Of a stretch of 42,238 bases of DNA, positions 8,158-15,938 are shown piece by piece. Numbering within the stretch: the stretch's first letter is position 1; every line of letters starts with the position of its first letter. Made by a program: the position numbers and the translations under genes. The notes beneath the pieces were generated by a model, which was given only the letters and a program-made list of their open reading frames with translations, was not told where the DNA came from and made no database searches. Origin of the DNA: Rubrivivax sp. (GTDB taxonomy: Bacteria; Pseudomonadota; Gammaproteobacteria; Burkholderiales; Burkholderiaceae_C); contig SEFA01000056.1 of the NCBI GenBank assembly GCA_004210455.1, positions 1-42,238 of the forward strand, written 5' to 3'.

Positions 8158-8579
8158 GCGTCACACCGGCAACTGCTGTGCCGTGCACCGCTGCGCGAGC
8201 GGCCGTCCTTCTAGCCTGCGTTGGCGTACGCCTTCATCCATTGCGCCTGCCCGTGATTCAACCGCATGCCCCACGGCTCGCGGGCACTGCAGCGCTTGGA
8301 TCGGGGCGCATCGCTCCGACGCCAATCCACGGCGCCAATCCACGACGCCAAGCAACGACGCATGGTCGCATCGCTGACACCGAAATCGCCCGAGGCCGGG
8401 CGCCTTTCCGGGGCGACATGAGTCGGGACGGTCTCTACGCTGACCTCACTCGATCCTGCGCAACCGAGCTGATCGCCACAGGGTCGGGGCCGGGACTGGT
8501 CAAGGACAGCCACCCGACACCTTCCGTTGTTCCGACTGCGAATGCATCTGCCCCGACCTGAACCCAGAGCCTCGACACC
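8158..8579. other. gene-free stretch upstream of the secretion cluster
   Basis: About 420 bases between the divergent response regulator and lytic transglycosylase genes. It contains the 13-bp array at 8322-8360 and must hold the promoter that starts the long plus-strand transcript. Open frames here lack start signals and protein-like composition. Confidence 0.4.
8322..8360 (+). repeat. 13-bp tandem array, 3 units
   Basis: CCAATCCACGGCG, CCAATCCACGACG, CCAAGCAACGACG follow head to tail. Non-coding, with a unit length that is not a multiple of three. Confidence 0.8.
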
Positions 8580-9416
8580 ATGAGCCTGCTCCTTACCACC
8601 CTCCTGCTCTCCTCGCTCGTTTTCCCCGGCTCCGCGGCGGCGTGCTGGAGCGAGGCGGCGCAGCGCTACCGCATTCCCGTCGCGTTGCTTCGCGCGATCG
8701 CGCAGGTGGAGTCCAACCTTGATCCCCGCGCCGTCAACCGATCGCATCTGGCGCGTACGGGCACTTACGACATCGGCCTCATGCAGGTCAACAGTTCCAA
8801 CTTGAAGAGGCTCGAGCAGTACGGGTTCACCGAAGCATCGCTCCTGGACCCGTGCGTCAGCCTGAACCTCGGCGCCTGGCTGCTCGCCGAGCTTTTTTCT
8901 CGCCATGGTGTGACCTGGAACGCCGTCGGCGCCTACAACGCCTCTTGCACGCAACTTCAGGGTAGTGCCTGCAGGACAGCCCGGGCCCGGTATGCGTGGC
9001 GGGTGTACCGCCAATTGGTCACCTTGCGGGGAACGGCCCGAGCGGGAAAGTCTCAAGTGGCAGGCGACGCGGTGGTTGCGAGCTCCCTGACTCCCTCAAG
9101 GTCGCCCTCAGACCCGCCTGCGGATCCGCCTTCAGGCCTGCGTTCAAGGCCGTTCTCAGGGCCGCCTTCGCGGGTGCCTACCCGACTTCGGCGTGGGTCC
9201 ATCCCGGCCGGCCACCTCGCACCCCGCCCTCGCCCCTCGAGCGCCCCCTGGCCGAAGCATCACCTGTTGCATCGGCTGCGACGAACCGAGCGATGTCCGA
9301 CGACCGTCCGCAAAGCGCGCAGACAGGCCTTCATGGCGCTGACCAACGCCCGCCGCAATCGGCGCACGCCCACCGACGCAGACATCGCGGCGTTCAAGCC
9401 ATTAGGCGTTTGGTGA
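8580..9416 (+). CDS. lytic transglycosylase, VirB1/TrbN-like
   Basis: A 278-residue exported muramidase that would open the peptidoglycan for the secretion channel. A signal peptide (to about residue 21, AAA-CW) leads into an SLT domain: catalytic Glu44 in [13 protein letters not shown], then [11 protein letters not shown] and GAYNASC as in VirB1/IagB enzymes. Cysteines in ACW, DPC, NASC and GSAC probably form disulfides. From about residue 155 the protein changes to a Pro/Ser/Arg-rich tail made partly of tetrapeptide repeats (9093-9200) and ends in a basic region with [16 protein letters not shown]. It opens the tra cluster, a usual place for this enzyme. Confidence 0.88.
   Translation: MSLLLTTLLLSSLVFPGSAAACWSEAAQRYRIPVALLRAIAQVESNLDPRAVNRSHLARTGTYDIGLMQVNSSNLKRLEQYGFTEASLLDPCVSLNLGAWLLAELFSRHGVTWNAVGAYNASCTQLQGSACRTARARYAWRVYRQLVTLRGTARAGKSQVAGDAVVASSLTPSRSPSDPPADPPSGLRSRPFSGPPSRVPTRLRRGSIPAGHLAPRPRPSSAPWPKHHLLHRLRRTERCPTTVRKARRQAFMALTNARRNRRTPTDADIAAFKPLGVW
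9093..9200 (+). repeat. 12-bp tandem array inside the transglycosylase tail, about 9 units
   Basis: In-phase dodecamers encode tetrapeptides of the kind [32 protein letters not shown]. Individual units differ at several bases but hold the 12-base period and the Pro/Ser pattern. Confidence 0.75.
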
Positions 9417-9536
9417 AACGACGAGTCGCAAGAGCCCGGTAGCCCACCCCGCTCGAGAACCTAGCGGGCCGATGTCCTGGGTGTCGGTCGAACCAAGGTT
9501 GCCTGATCGGCGCAACTTCCTTCCGGAGAAATTCAC

Positions 9537-9980
9537 ATGAGCACGTCCACGCCATCGACCACCATCCACCACATCAGCTCGACGCGCCCGGACGAGCTTG
9601 GGGAAACGAGCGTCGCCCGCGCCCAGGCGAGCGCGCATGCGCCAACGAACACGTTCGCGTTCCGTCTCGCCCATAGCTCCCACGGCTTGCTCACCCTCAT
9701 CGCCCTCACGCTGGTCGGTCTGGCGTTCGCCTTCCCCAGCCAGGCACTCGACCTGGTCGCCTTCACCGGGATCACCGGCCCTCTGACGTCCGCGCTCACG
9801 CAGATCTCCGCCTTGGGTCCGGGCATCAAGGCGCTGGTCGGCTTCGTGGGTTTCGTCGTCGCGCTGATCTCGCTCTCGGCGATGCGCAACTTCTCGTCGG
9901 TGCTCTTTTACGTCGGTCTGGCGATCTTCGCCGCGGTGGGGCTGGTCATCGCCGGCGCAATCATGGGCGCCGTGATCTGA
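9537..9980 (+). CDS. traA: candidate F-type pilin precursor (TraA-like)
   Basis: A 147-residue protein immediately upstream of traL, the traA position in F-type clusters. A long polar leader (about 48 residues) is followed by a hydrophobic segment ending FAFPSQA, with a good signal-peptidase site after Ala70. The mature part, about 77 residues, has two hydrophobic helices (around 100-113 and 123-146) joined by a short AMRNFSS segment; mature F pilin is 70 residues with two helices and also comes from an unusually long leader. GGAG precedes the ATG. Assignment rests on position, size and topology rather than sequence identity. Confidence 0.7.
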   Translation: MSTSTPSTTIHHISSTRPDELGETSVARAQASAHAPTNTFAFRLAHSSHGLLTLIALTLVGLAFAFPSQALDLVAFTGITGPLTSALTQISALGPGIKALVGFVGFVVALISLSAMRNFSSVLFYVGLAIFAAVGLVIAGAIMGAVI

Positions 9981-10026
9981 GCGCCCTTTGTCGACCGCTT
10001 CATTCGCAGGCCCAAATCGTCCCCCT

Positions 10027-10048
10027 CTCCAGCGTCTCTCCAGCGTCT
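10027..10048 (+). repeat. exact 11-bp duplication upstream of traL
   Basis: CTCCAGCGTCT occurs twice head to tail without mismatch, in the non-coding gap just before the traL ribosome binding site (CGGAGG). Confidence 0.85.
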
Positions 10049-10060
10049 CTCGGAGGCCCC

Positions 10061-10360
10061 ATGCGCACGGACACGTATATCCCGCGGCGACTCGATGACC
10101 AGTGGAAGATCGGCTTCTGGGACATCGATGTCGCCGCCCCGGTGCTCTTCATGTTCTTCGCGGGCTACCTCGCGGGCAGCAAGCTCGCCTTTGTCTGCTG
10201 CCTGGTCACGGGCGTGGGCCTGGCGCGGTGGATCTCCCGCATCAAGGCCGACAAGCATCCCGCCTTCGCGCTGCACTGGCTCTACTGGCACCTGCCCACC
10301 AATCCCGTCACGGCGCTGCGCGCGACGCCCGCGTCGCACCTGCGTCGCATGGTCGGATAG
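10061..10360 (+). CDS. traL: type IV conjugative transfer protein TraL
   Basis: A 99-residue small inner membrane protein matching TraL (VirB3-like), which helps anchor pilus assembly. It has the family opening YIPRRLDDQWKIGFWDID, one long hydrophobic region (about 25-58) and the basic tail with ALHWLYWHLP. CGGAGG lies 5 bases before the ATG. It is followed 14 bases later by traE, the standard order. Confidence 0.9.
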   Translation: MRTDTYIPRRLDDQWKIGFWDIDVAAPVLFMFFAGYLAGSKLAFVCCLVTGVGLARWISRIKADKHPAFALHWLYWHLPTNPVTALRATPASHLRRMVG

Positions 10361-10374
10361 CCAGGAGCACCGGC

Positions 10375-10941
10375 ATGGACTTCGAGCGATTCCAACTGGG
10401 CCTGCACGACCTGCAGCAGCGCAACCGCGGTCTGGCGTTCACAGTCGCCGCGCTGTGCGTGAGCCTGCTGGTCTCTCTGCTGGTCATCTTCACGCTGCTG
10501 GGAACGGTGCGCACGGTCGTGGTGCCGCCCTCGATCAACAAGTCGTTCTGGGTGACACGCGACAAAGCCTCCACAGAGCTGCTCGAACAGATGGGCAGCT
10601 TCATCGCCTGGCTGATCCTGGATGTCACGCCCAGTTCGATCGACTGGAAGAAGGACATACTGCTGGGCTACGTGGACCCGGCTGAATACGGCGGGCTCAA
10701 GACGCGCCAAGAGGTCGAGGCGGAGCGCCTCAAGCGCATCAATGCGGCCACGAGCTTTTCCCCGCAGCAACTGGTCGCCAGCGAGGCCAGCCAATCGCTG
10801 ATCGTGCGGGGCCGGCTGCGCACCCTGGTCAACGGGTTCGAGACAGCCAGCGAGCTCAAGGCCTACCGGATCGAGTTCGCCTATGCGGGCGCCCGCATGC
10901 ACGTGGCGACCTTCAAGGAGGTGCCCTATGCGGTCAAGTGA
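10375..10941 (+). CDS. traE: type IV conjugative transfer protein TraE
   Basis: A 188-residue protein, the same length as F TraE (VirB5/VirB8-like). It has an N-terminal transmembrane helix (about 22-45) and a periplasmic domain with the family features VVPPSINKSFWV and LLGYVDPAEYG, ending YRIEFAYAGARMHVATFKEV. It contributes to the inner membrane pilus assembly complex. CAGGAG precedes the chosen start. Its last 14 bases overlap traK, whose AAGGAGG lies inside traE. Confidence 0.93.
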   Translation: MDFERFQLGLHDLQQRNRGLAFTVAALCVSLLVSLLVIFTLLGTVRTVVVPPSINKSFWVTRDKASTELLEQMGSFIAWLILDVTPSSIDWKKDILLGYVDPAEYGGLKTRQEVEAERLKRINAATSFSPQQLVASEASQSLIVRGRLRTLVNGFETASELKAYRIEFAYAGARMHVATFKEVPYAVK

Positions 10942-12121
10942 CGCCCTCCGGCGCGCGGCGGCAGTCGGCGACGAAACCCACCGCGGCCACGATGGTGACG
11001 CGGTAATGGGTCGAGCGCACCAGCCATCCCTCCGCGCTTTGACGTCGTGGCTCGGCCTGGCTTGCCGGCCAACGCAGTGCCTGAGCACCCAGGCCCCAGT
11101 CGCGGTTGGGTCGTACGCGCCGGCTTGGCATCGCCGTGTCGGCGTTGCCGGGCCGTTGACCGGACCATCAATCAGACCATTCACCAGACCTTCAACCAGA
11201 CCGTTGACCAGCCCTTGCACCAGACCCTGGATCAGGCTGTGGTCCAGCGTGTTATCCGGCGTGTTATCAGGCTTGTTACACGGCGTGATACCCGGCGTGT
11301 TGGCCGGGCTGTCGATCGGCGGGCCGGTTCACGCCCTGCAGGTGCTCGATGCCAGCGACGGCGTCTCCGTCGAGGGCGTGATTTCAATCAAGGAGCCCAC
11401 CCGCATTCGCATCGAGGGCGCGGCGATCACCGACGTCGTGGGCAACATCCACACGAGCCACTGCGGCAACCCGACATCAGGCGCCACAGGCGCCGCACTG
11501 GCGTCGCCGCCCGGCATGGCACGGCTCGCGGTGCCCCTGGACCCTGCCGGAGAGGTCGTGCTGGAGTGCGACAGGGACCGGGGCGAGGTCTACATCCGCC
11601 CGGTCGGCGCCGGCGACAAGCCCATCAACCTGTTCGTGTCCTCCGCAGCGGCGACCTATACCCTGCTGCTTCGGCGTGCGGACGTCCCTGCGGACACCCT
11701 GCTGATCCGCGACAAGACGCCCAGAGGCCCTCGCTCGCACCGCGAAGGACCGGCCGCCGCCAGCGCCGCACCTGCCGGGACGGCCCCCCATCACGTCCGG
11801 GTCTTGAAGGCGATGCTCGTGGCAATGGCCTCCGACAGCGTCCCGCATGACATACGCGTGGAAGAGACGATGCGTCCCGTGAGGCTTTGGAGCGACACGA
11901 ACTTCTCGCTGCAGCGCGTGTATGAAGGTCGCGGCCTGCTGGGTGAGCTCTACGTGCTGCAAAACAGCGGCGCTCAGACGCTCGATCTGGCGGAACAGCA
12001 ATTCGACCGGCCGGACGGACCGCTCACCGGTGAGGTCGTTGGCGTGGCCATCGATCGATCCAGACTTGCACCGGGTCAGAGCACGCGTGTGTACGTGATT
12101 CGACGTGGAGGCACGCAATGA
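10928..12121 (+). CDS. traK: type-F secretin-like protein TraK with repeat-built leader
   Basis: A 397-residue periplasmic/outer membrane core component (VirB9/secretin-like); F TraK is about 240 residues. The conserved part begins near ALQVLDASDGVSVEGVIS (about residue 137) and includes RIRIEGAAITDVVGNI, GEVYIRPVG, INLFVSS and YTLLLRRADVPADTLLI, as in TraK. The extra N-terminal 130 residues contain a run of tetrapeptides (11157-11324) that changes from Arg/Pro-rich to Leu/Gly/Val-rich, the latter being the only candidate export-signal core. The start at 10928 has AAGGAGG 6 bases upstream. It overlaps traE by 14 bases and traB by 4 (ATGA). Confidence 0.9.
   Translation: MRSSDALRRAAAVGDETHRGHDGDAVMGRAHQPSLRALTSWLGLACRPTQCLSTQAPVAVGSYAPAWHRRVGVAGPLTGPSIRPFTRPSTRPLTSPCTRPWIRLWSSVLSGVLSGLLHGVIPGVLAGLSIGGPVHALQVLDASDGVSVEGVISIKEPTRIRIEGAAITDVVGNIHTSHCGNPTSGATGAALASPPGMARLAVPLDPAGEVVLECDRDRGEVYIRPVGAGDKPINLFVSSAAATYTLLLRRADVPADTLLIRDKTPRGPRSHREGPAAASAAPAGTAPHHVRVLKAMLVAMASDSVPHDIRVEETMRPVRLWSDTNFSLQRVYEGRGLLGELYVLQNSGAQTLDLAEQQFDRPDGPLTGEVVGVAIDRSRLAPGQSTRVYVIRRGGTQ
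11157..11324 (+). repeat. 12-bp tandem array in traK, about 14 units
   Basis: Phase-locked dodecamers from TGACCGGACCAT through TCACCAGACCTT and GCACCAGACCCT to TATCCGGCGTGT and TACCCGGCGTGT. The second base-triplet motif (CCAG/CCGG) is held while the flanks drift. The first units encode SIRP, FTRP, STRP, LTSP; the later ones encode WSSV, LSGV, LSGL, IPGV, LAGL, that is, the hydrophobic core of the TraK leader. Confidence 0.9.
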
Positions 12122-13866
12122 CCCGTCGACCCACGTCTCAGTCTCCCGCCCGATACGCCTGGTCATCGGGGCGCGTGCTCGAGTGGCGTGAACGCGTCCG
12201 CGCGCGACTGGAGGCCCTGAGTCCGCGACAGCGCCAATACGCACTGCTCGCTGTGCTGCTCGCTGGCGGCATCGCGCTCCTGTGGGTGGTGTTCAGCCTG
12301 AGCAACCCGGCACAGGAAGCGCGGACCGTAGACGCCACGGCACAGGGAGGGACTAGCGTGACCAACGTCGGCGTCCTGCCGCCGGGAGCGCCGCTCAATC
12401 CCGTCGACCAGTGGGTCGGGACCGCCGGACGCAAGCTGGCGCAGTACGAGTCGGAGCGCGAGGAACAGGGCCGCCTGAACAAGGAACGGCAAAGCTTCGA
12501 GTCCCGCACGATGCAGCGGTTTGCGGAACTGGAGCAGCGCCTCACCTCCGCGCAGCAAGGAGCTGTCTCTTCGGCACCGGTGACGGCGTCTCCGTCCGTA
12601 TCTCAGCCCGCGCAGCACGTTCAGCCGCTTCAGCCCCTTCAGCCGCTTCATCCCCTGCCGCCCGATGAATCTGCGCAACCTGCGCGGGCGCAGCAGTTCC
12701 CTCCGCCGCCGCAAACCCTGTCACCGCAACCACTCCCGCCGCGTCACGGGCCTCCCGCGCATCCACCGCAGTCCCCGTTCCCGCCGACATCATCGGTCGG
12801 CGCGACGCGCCCAGTCGCGCCATCGGCTGCCGCCCTGGGCTATCCCTCAGACATGCCGCCCGGCGTCCCCTCGGACGTGTCACCCGACATCCGTACAGAC
12901 ACGACATCCTTTGCGACGACCTCCAGCGCTCCGGTCATCTCGCGGGTGAGCGTGGGAGCGGAGCCAGCTCGAAGCACCGCGCGCGACGATGCCCTAGAGC
13001 AAGGGACCCCGCAGCCCAATCACGGGGACCCCGCCACGGCCAACGTCACGGGTTCATCCACCGTCGCTTCGCACGAGGCGCGCACCGTGGCCACCTTCCT
13101 GCCCGTCAGCTTCACGCGCGGCACGTTGCTGGGGGGACTCGACGCTCCGACAGGTGGGCAGTCGCAGTCCAATCCGCAACCCGTGCTGATCCAGCTCTCG
13201 GACAACAGCGTGTTGCCCAATCAGTTCCGCGGTGAGTACCGCGACTGTTTCGTTGTCGCGGCGGGCTACGGCGACATCAGCTCCGAGCGGGCCTACCTTC
13301 GCACTGAAAACCTGTCCTGCGTGCGGGCCGACGGCGCAACGCTTGAAGTTCGGATCCAGGGCACCGTCTACGGCGAAGACGGCAAGGTGGGGATGCGCGG
13401 TCGGCTGGTCACCAAACAGGGCCAGATGCTTGCCAACGCATTGTTGGCCGGCGTGGTCAGCGGCATCGGTCAAGGACTCTCCACCGCCAACACCAGCTAC
13501 AGCTCCTCCCCGCTGGGAACCACCGCCAGCACCGACAGCAGCGCGGACGCCTACCGCGCCGGCATTGGCAGCGGCGTGGGCAAGGCGCTGGACAGGCTCG
13601 CGCAGTACTACATCAAGCTCGCGGAGAACACGTTCCCTGTTATCGAAGTGGACGCCGGCCGAGAGATCGATGTGGTCGTCACCAGAGGCGTGCGGATCGA
13701 CGTCCCGATATCGGGCAATCCAAGTGTTCCTCCAAGTGTTCCTGCCACGCCGGATGTCAACGGCCGCACGTCAGTCAACGAGCCACGAGGTCCGCTCTCG
13801 CCTTCACGCCGGTTCCCTTCACCTGAAACACGTTATCTGGGGGCGATCCAAGATGAGCGCTACTAG
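12118..13866 (+). CDS. traB: type IV secretion core protein TraB
   Basis: A 582-residue VirB10-like scaffold that spans the periplasm from the inner to the outer membrane. One transmembrane helix (about 40-62, LLAVLLAGGIALLWVVFSL), a coiled coil around 105-145, a long Pro/Gln/Ser linker (150-300, including 9-bp repeats encoding PLQ), then the TraB/VirB10 domain: TFLPVSFTRGTLLGGLDAPT, QFRGEYRDCFVVAAGYGDI, ERAYLRTENLSCV and GMRGRLVTKQGQMLANALLAG, ending FPVIEVDAGREIDVVV. Two exact 12-base copies at 13720-13743 encode PSVPPSVP. ATGA overlap with traK; 14-base overlap with the next gene. Confidence 0.93.
   Translation: MTRRPTSQSPARYAWSSGRVLEWRERVRARLEALSPRQRQYALLAVLLAGGIALLWVVFSLSNPAQEARTVDATAQGGTSVTNVGVLPPGAPLNPVDQWVGTAGRKLAQYESEREEQGRLNKERQSFESRTMQRFAELEQRLTSAQQGAVSSAPVTASPSVSQPAQHVQPLQPLQPLHPLPPDESAQPARAQQFPPPPQTLSPQPLPPRHGPPAHPPQSPFPPTSSVGATRPVAPSAAALGYPSDMPPGVPSDVSPDIRTDTTSFATTSSAPVISRVSVGAEPARSTARDDALEQGTPQPNHGDPATANVTGSSTVASHEARTVATFLPVSFTRGTLLGGLDAPTGGQSQSNPQPVLIQLSDNSVLPNQFRGEYRDCFVVAAGYGDISSERAYLRTENLSCVRADGATLEVRIQGTVYGEDGKVGMRGRLVTKQGQMLANALLAGVVSGIGQGLSTANTSYSSSPLGTTASTDSSADAYRAGIGSGVGKALDRLAQYYIKLAENTFPVIEVDAGREIDVVVTRGVRIDVPISGNPSVPPSVPATPDVNGRTSVNEPRGPLSPSRRFPSPETRYLGAIQDERY
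12616..12660 (+). repeat. 9-bp tandem array in traB, 5 units
   Basis: CACGTTCAG, CCGCTTCAG, CCCCTTCAG, CCGCTTCAT, CCCCTGCCG, encoding HVQ-PLQ-PLQ-PLH-PLP in the Pro/Gln linker. Confidence 0.85.
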
Positions 13867-15103
13867 ATCTTCATCGGAATCGCGACGTTCCTGCGCGCCA
13901 CGCTCTGCGTCGCGATCTGTCGCCTCCGCCATGGTCACCGCCATGGTCGCCGCCCTCGTCGTTGAGATCGCCGCATCGGTACTCGACGCGCCGTGCCTGG
14001 CCAGTCCGCCCAAGGCAAGCGCAGCCGTCCGCAGTGCGGGCACGCCAAGCTCGGGGGCCGTCCAGCCATCATCGACGAAGTCCCGTCTCGCTTCGAGCGC
14101 TCTGATGAACGCGCTCCGCAAGGCGCACCCGGGCACGCGATTCAGCGATGCCGTTCCAACCGAGGTTCCCGAACTCTACGAGGTCTGGATGAATGACACG
14201 GTCGCGTACGTGTCGTCGCGCAACCCGCGTTTCTTCGTTTTCGGGCGCCTCTTCGACACCCGCACGATGCGCGACGTGACCGCGCCTCGGCTGGCTCTGC
14301 AAGCGCAAGGCTGGTCTGGCCGGTCAGCCCGTGGCCCGGGCGAGGACATAGGCGGCGATCGCGATGGGCGCGACGTTGGCAGCGATGTCCATGGCAATGG
14401 GCGCAGCGTGGCGAGGAACGCCGCGGGCGACAACGACATCGACGGGATCGAAACACAGGACAAGGCGCCGTTCCTCGCAGTTCCCTTCCATCAGCTTCCG
14501 CTGACGGATGCCTTGCGCACCGTGCACGGCAATGGCGATCGGCAGCTCGCCGTCTTCAGCGATCCGGGCTGCGCGTACTGCCAGCAGTTGGAGCAAGAAC
14601 TCGCCCGACTAGACAACGTTACGATCCATACCTTCATCGTGCCGTTCCAGGGCCATGCCCGCCCCGTCTCCATCTGGTGCGCAGCGGATCGAGAACGCGC
14701 GTGGCGCCAATGGATGCTGCAAGGGGATGCCACAGCGCAGAGTAGCGTGGCCAATTGCGCTCACCCCATCGAACGCAATCTGGCGTTGGCGCGCCGCTGG
14801 CAGGTCAATGCCACCCCCACCCTGATCTGGAACGACGGGCAACGGACGGTCGGCTTCGTCGCCCGGGAGGAGATCGAAGCGAGGTTGAAGGTGGCCTCGC
14901 CAATGCGCGTTCCCCCACCCGCGCCGGTCCCATTGTCGGAAACGTCGCCCGCTTCTCGCCGGGAAACATCATCTCTCTCGGCACCTATCTCCGCATCGGT
15001 TTCGGCGCCCCTCTCATCCCGCGTTCCTTCAGCCCAACCAGGGACCTCGCTCGAGGCTGTGCATTGGGCTGAGCGCCCTCGGTTGCAGGAGGACAAGCCA
15101 TGA
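13853..15103 (+). CDS. dsbC: DsbC-family thiol:disulfide isomerase
   Basis: A 416-residue periplasmic protein with an N-terminal hydrophobic signal, a partial DsbC-type dimerisation region (MNALRKAHPGTRFSDAVPTE, YVSSRNPRFFVFGRLFDTRT), and a thioredoxin fold with active site Cys240-Ala-Tyr-Cys243, then QVNATPTLIWNDGQRTVGF containing the cis-Pro. DsbC proteins in F-type clusters isomerise disulfides of Cys-rich Tra proteins, here probably TraU and TraN. E. coli DsbC is about 236 residues; the excess comes from an Asp/Gly-rich repeat insert (14345-14440) between the two domains and a Ser/Pro-rich tail after residue about 345. It overlaps traB by 14 bases and traV by 4. Confidence 0.9.
   Translation: MSATRSSSESRRSCAPRSASRSVASAMVTAMVAALVVEIAASVLDAPCLASPPKASAAVRSAGTPSSGAVQPSSTKSRLASSALMNALRKAHPGTRFSDAVPTEVPELYEVWMNDTVAYVSSRNPRFFVFGRLFDTRTMRDVTAPRLALQAQGWSGRSARGPGEDIGGDRDGRDVGSDVHGNGRSVARNAAGDNDIDGIETQDKAPFLAVPFHQLPLTDALRTVHGNGDRQLAVFSDPGCAYCQQLEQELARLDNVTIHTFIVPFQGHARPVSIWCAADRERAWRQWMLQGDATAQSSVANCAHPIERNLALARRWQVNATPTLIWNDGQRTVGFVAREEIEARLKVASPMRVPPPAPVPLSETSPASRRETSSLSAPISASVSAPLSSRVPSAQPGTSLEAVHWAERPRLQEDKP
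14345..14440 (+). repeat. 12-bp tandem array in dsbC, 8 units
   Basis: In-phase dodecamers such as GATCGCGATGGG, CGCGACGTTGGC and AGCGATGTCCAT encode DIGG, DRDG, RDVG, SDVH, GNGR, SVAR, NAAG, DNDI in the interdomain linker. Strongly degenerate but period-locked. Confidence 0.65.
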
Positions 15104-15930
15104 GGTGGCTTTCATGCGTTTCTTTGACCACGTGCTGGCCCGCGCCACAGACATGGCACGTGCTGCCGATCTACGCGTCGCGTCTGCTGGCGGTAGGCTC
15201 CACGAGCATGCTCGGCGCCTGCTTGAGCATGTCCGGTCTGGAAGGCGAGGCGAAGTACGCCTGCTCCGCGCCCCAGGGCGTGACCTGTCAATCGGTCTCT
15301 GGCACTTACGCCAATGCTTCGCGCAGTGGCGCAACACTTATCCGACCCACCTGGGCCTCGCCCGCGAACCAGGACAGGCCAGCCACCGAAAAGCCAGCCT
15401 TCGACAAGCCAGCCATCGACAAGACAGGCATCGAAACACGCGAGGCATGGGACAACGGCGCGCCAGGCAATGACCGAACCAACGGTGCTTGGCGCACGCA
15501 GCCCCGCGTGCTCAGGTTGTGGACCAAGGCCTGGGAAGACGCAGATGGCGATCTGTGGGCTCAAGGGTATGTGTACGTCCAGGTTTCCAATGGCGCGTGG
15601 CGCATCGATCACATTCGCCAGCTGACCCGCGATCGCTTTGCGCGCCTACGCCCGCCCAGCCCAGCGTCGTCGCCGACGACGGAAGCCGACCCGGCGCCGC
15701 CCGCCGCGCTGTTTGAGCGATTGCCACAGTCGCAGCGGACGGAACGCCCCGGACGCCCCGAACGACGCGTACAACCCGTACGACCCGAACTCCCGGCCGA
15801 TGCGGATCGTGTGGATGGCGTCGCGCCGGACCCGGCGATCCCCTTCCACCGTACAGCCCGACCGACGCCAGCGCCATTTTCATCCCCGTTTCAGTCGCCC
15901 GAGGGACGCCAAGTTCCTCGTTCCAAGTGA
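15100..15930 (+). CDS. traV: outer membrane lipoprotein TraV
   Basis: A 276-residue lipoprotein (VirB7-like) that holds the TraK-TraB core in the outer membrane. The lipobox LGAC gives lipidated Cys41, and the TraV signature follows at once: MSGLEGEAKYACSAPQG then VTCQSVSGTYANA with its paired cysteines. A conserved distal block reads RVLRLWTKAWEDADGDLWAQ. F TraV is 171 residues; the surplus is repeat-derived: RPATE-KPAFD-KPAID-KTGIE (15376-15435) and an Arg/Pro/Glu stretch near 15739-15796. CAGGAGG precedes the ATG, which overlaps the dsbC stop. Confidence 0.9.
   Translation: MRWLSCVSLTTCWPAPQTWHVLPIYASRLLAVGSTSMLGACLSMSGLEGEAKYACSAPQGVTCQSVSGTYANASRSGATLIRPTWASPANQDRPATEKPAFDKPAIDKTGIETREAWDNGAPGNDRTNGAWRTQPRVLRLWTKAWEDADGDLWAQGYVYVQVSNGAWRIDHIRQLTRDRFARLRPPSPASSPTTEADPAPPAALFERLPQSQRTERPGRPERRVQPVRPELPADADRVDGVAPDPAIPFHRTARPTPAPFSSPFQSPEGRQVPRSK
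15376..15435 (+). repeat. 15-bp tandem array in traV, 4 units
   Basis: AGGCCAGCCACCGAA, AAGCCAGCCTTCGAC, AAGCCAGCCATCGAC, AAGACAGGCATCGAA. Encodes pentapeptides RPATE, KPAFD, KPAID, KTGIE between the TraV Cys motif and the distal domain. Confidence 0.9.
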
Positions 15931-15938
15931 GGCGTCCC

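Noticed and set aside
8211-9056. 281-residue frame on the minus strand opposite the transglycosylase
   Set aside because: Arg/Gly-rich antisense shadow typical of high-GC DNA, without start signal; the plus strand has clear SLT motifs.
9448-9468. CCCGCT/AGCGGG hairpin before the pilin gene as a terminator
   Set aside because: Short stem, no T-run, and it would cut the cluster after its first gene.
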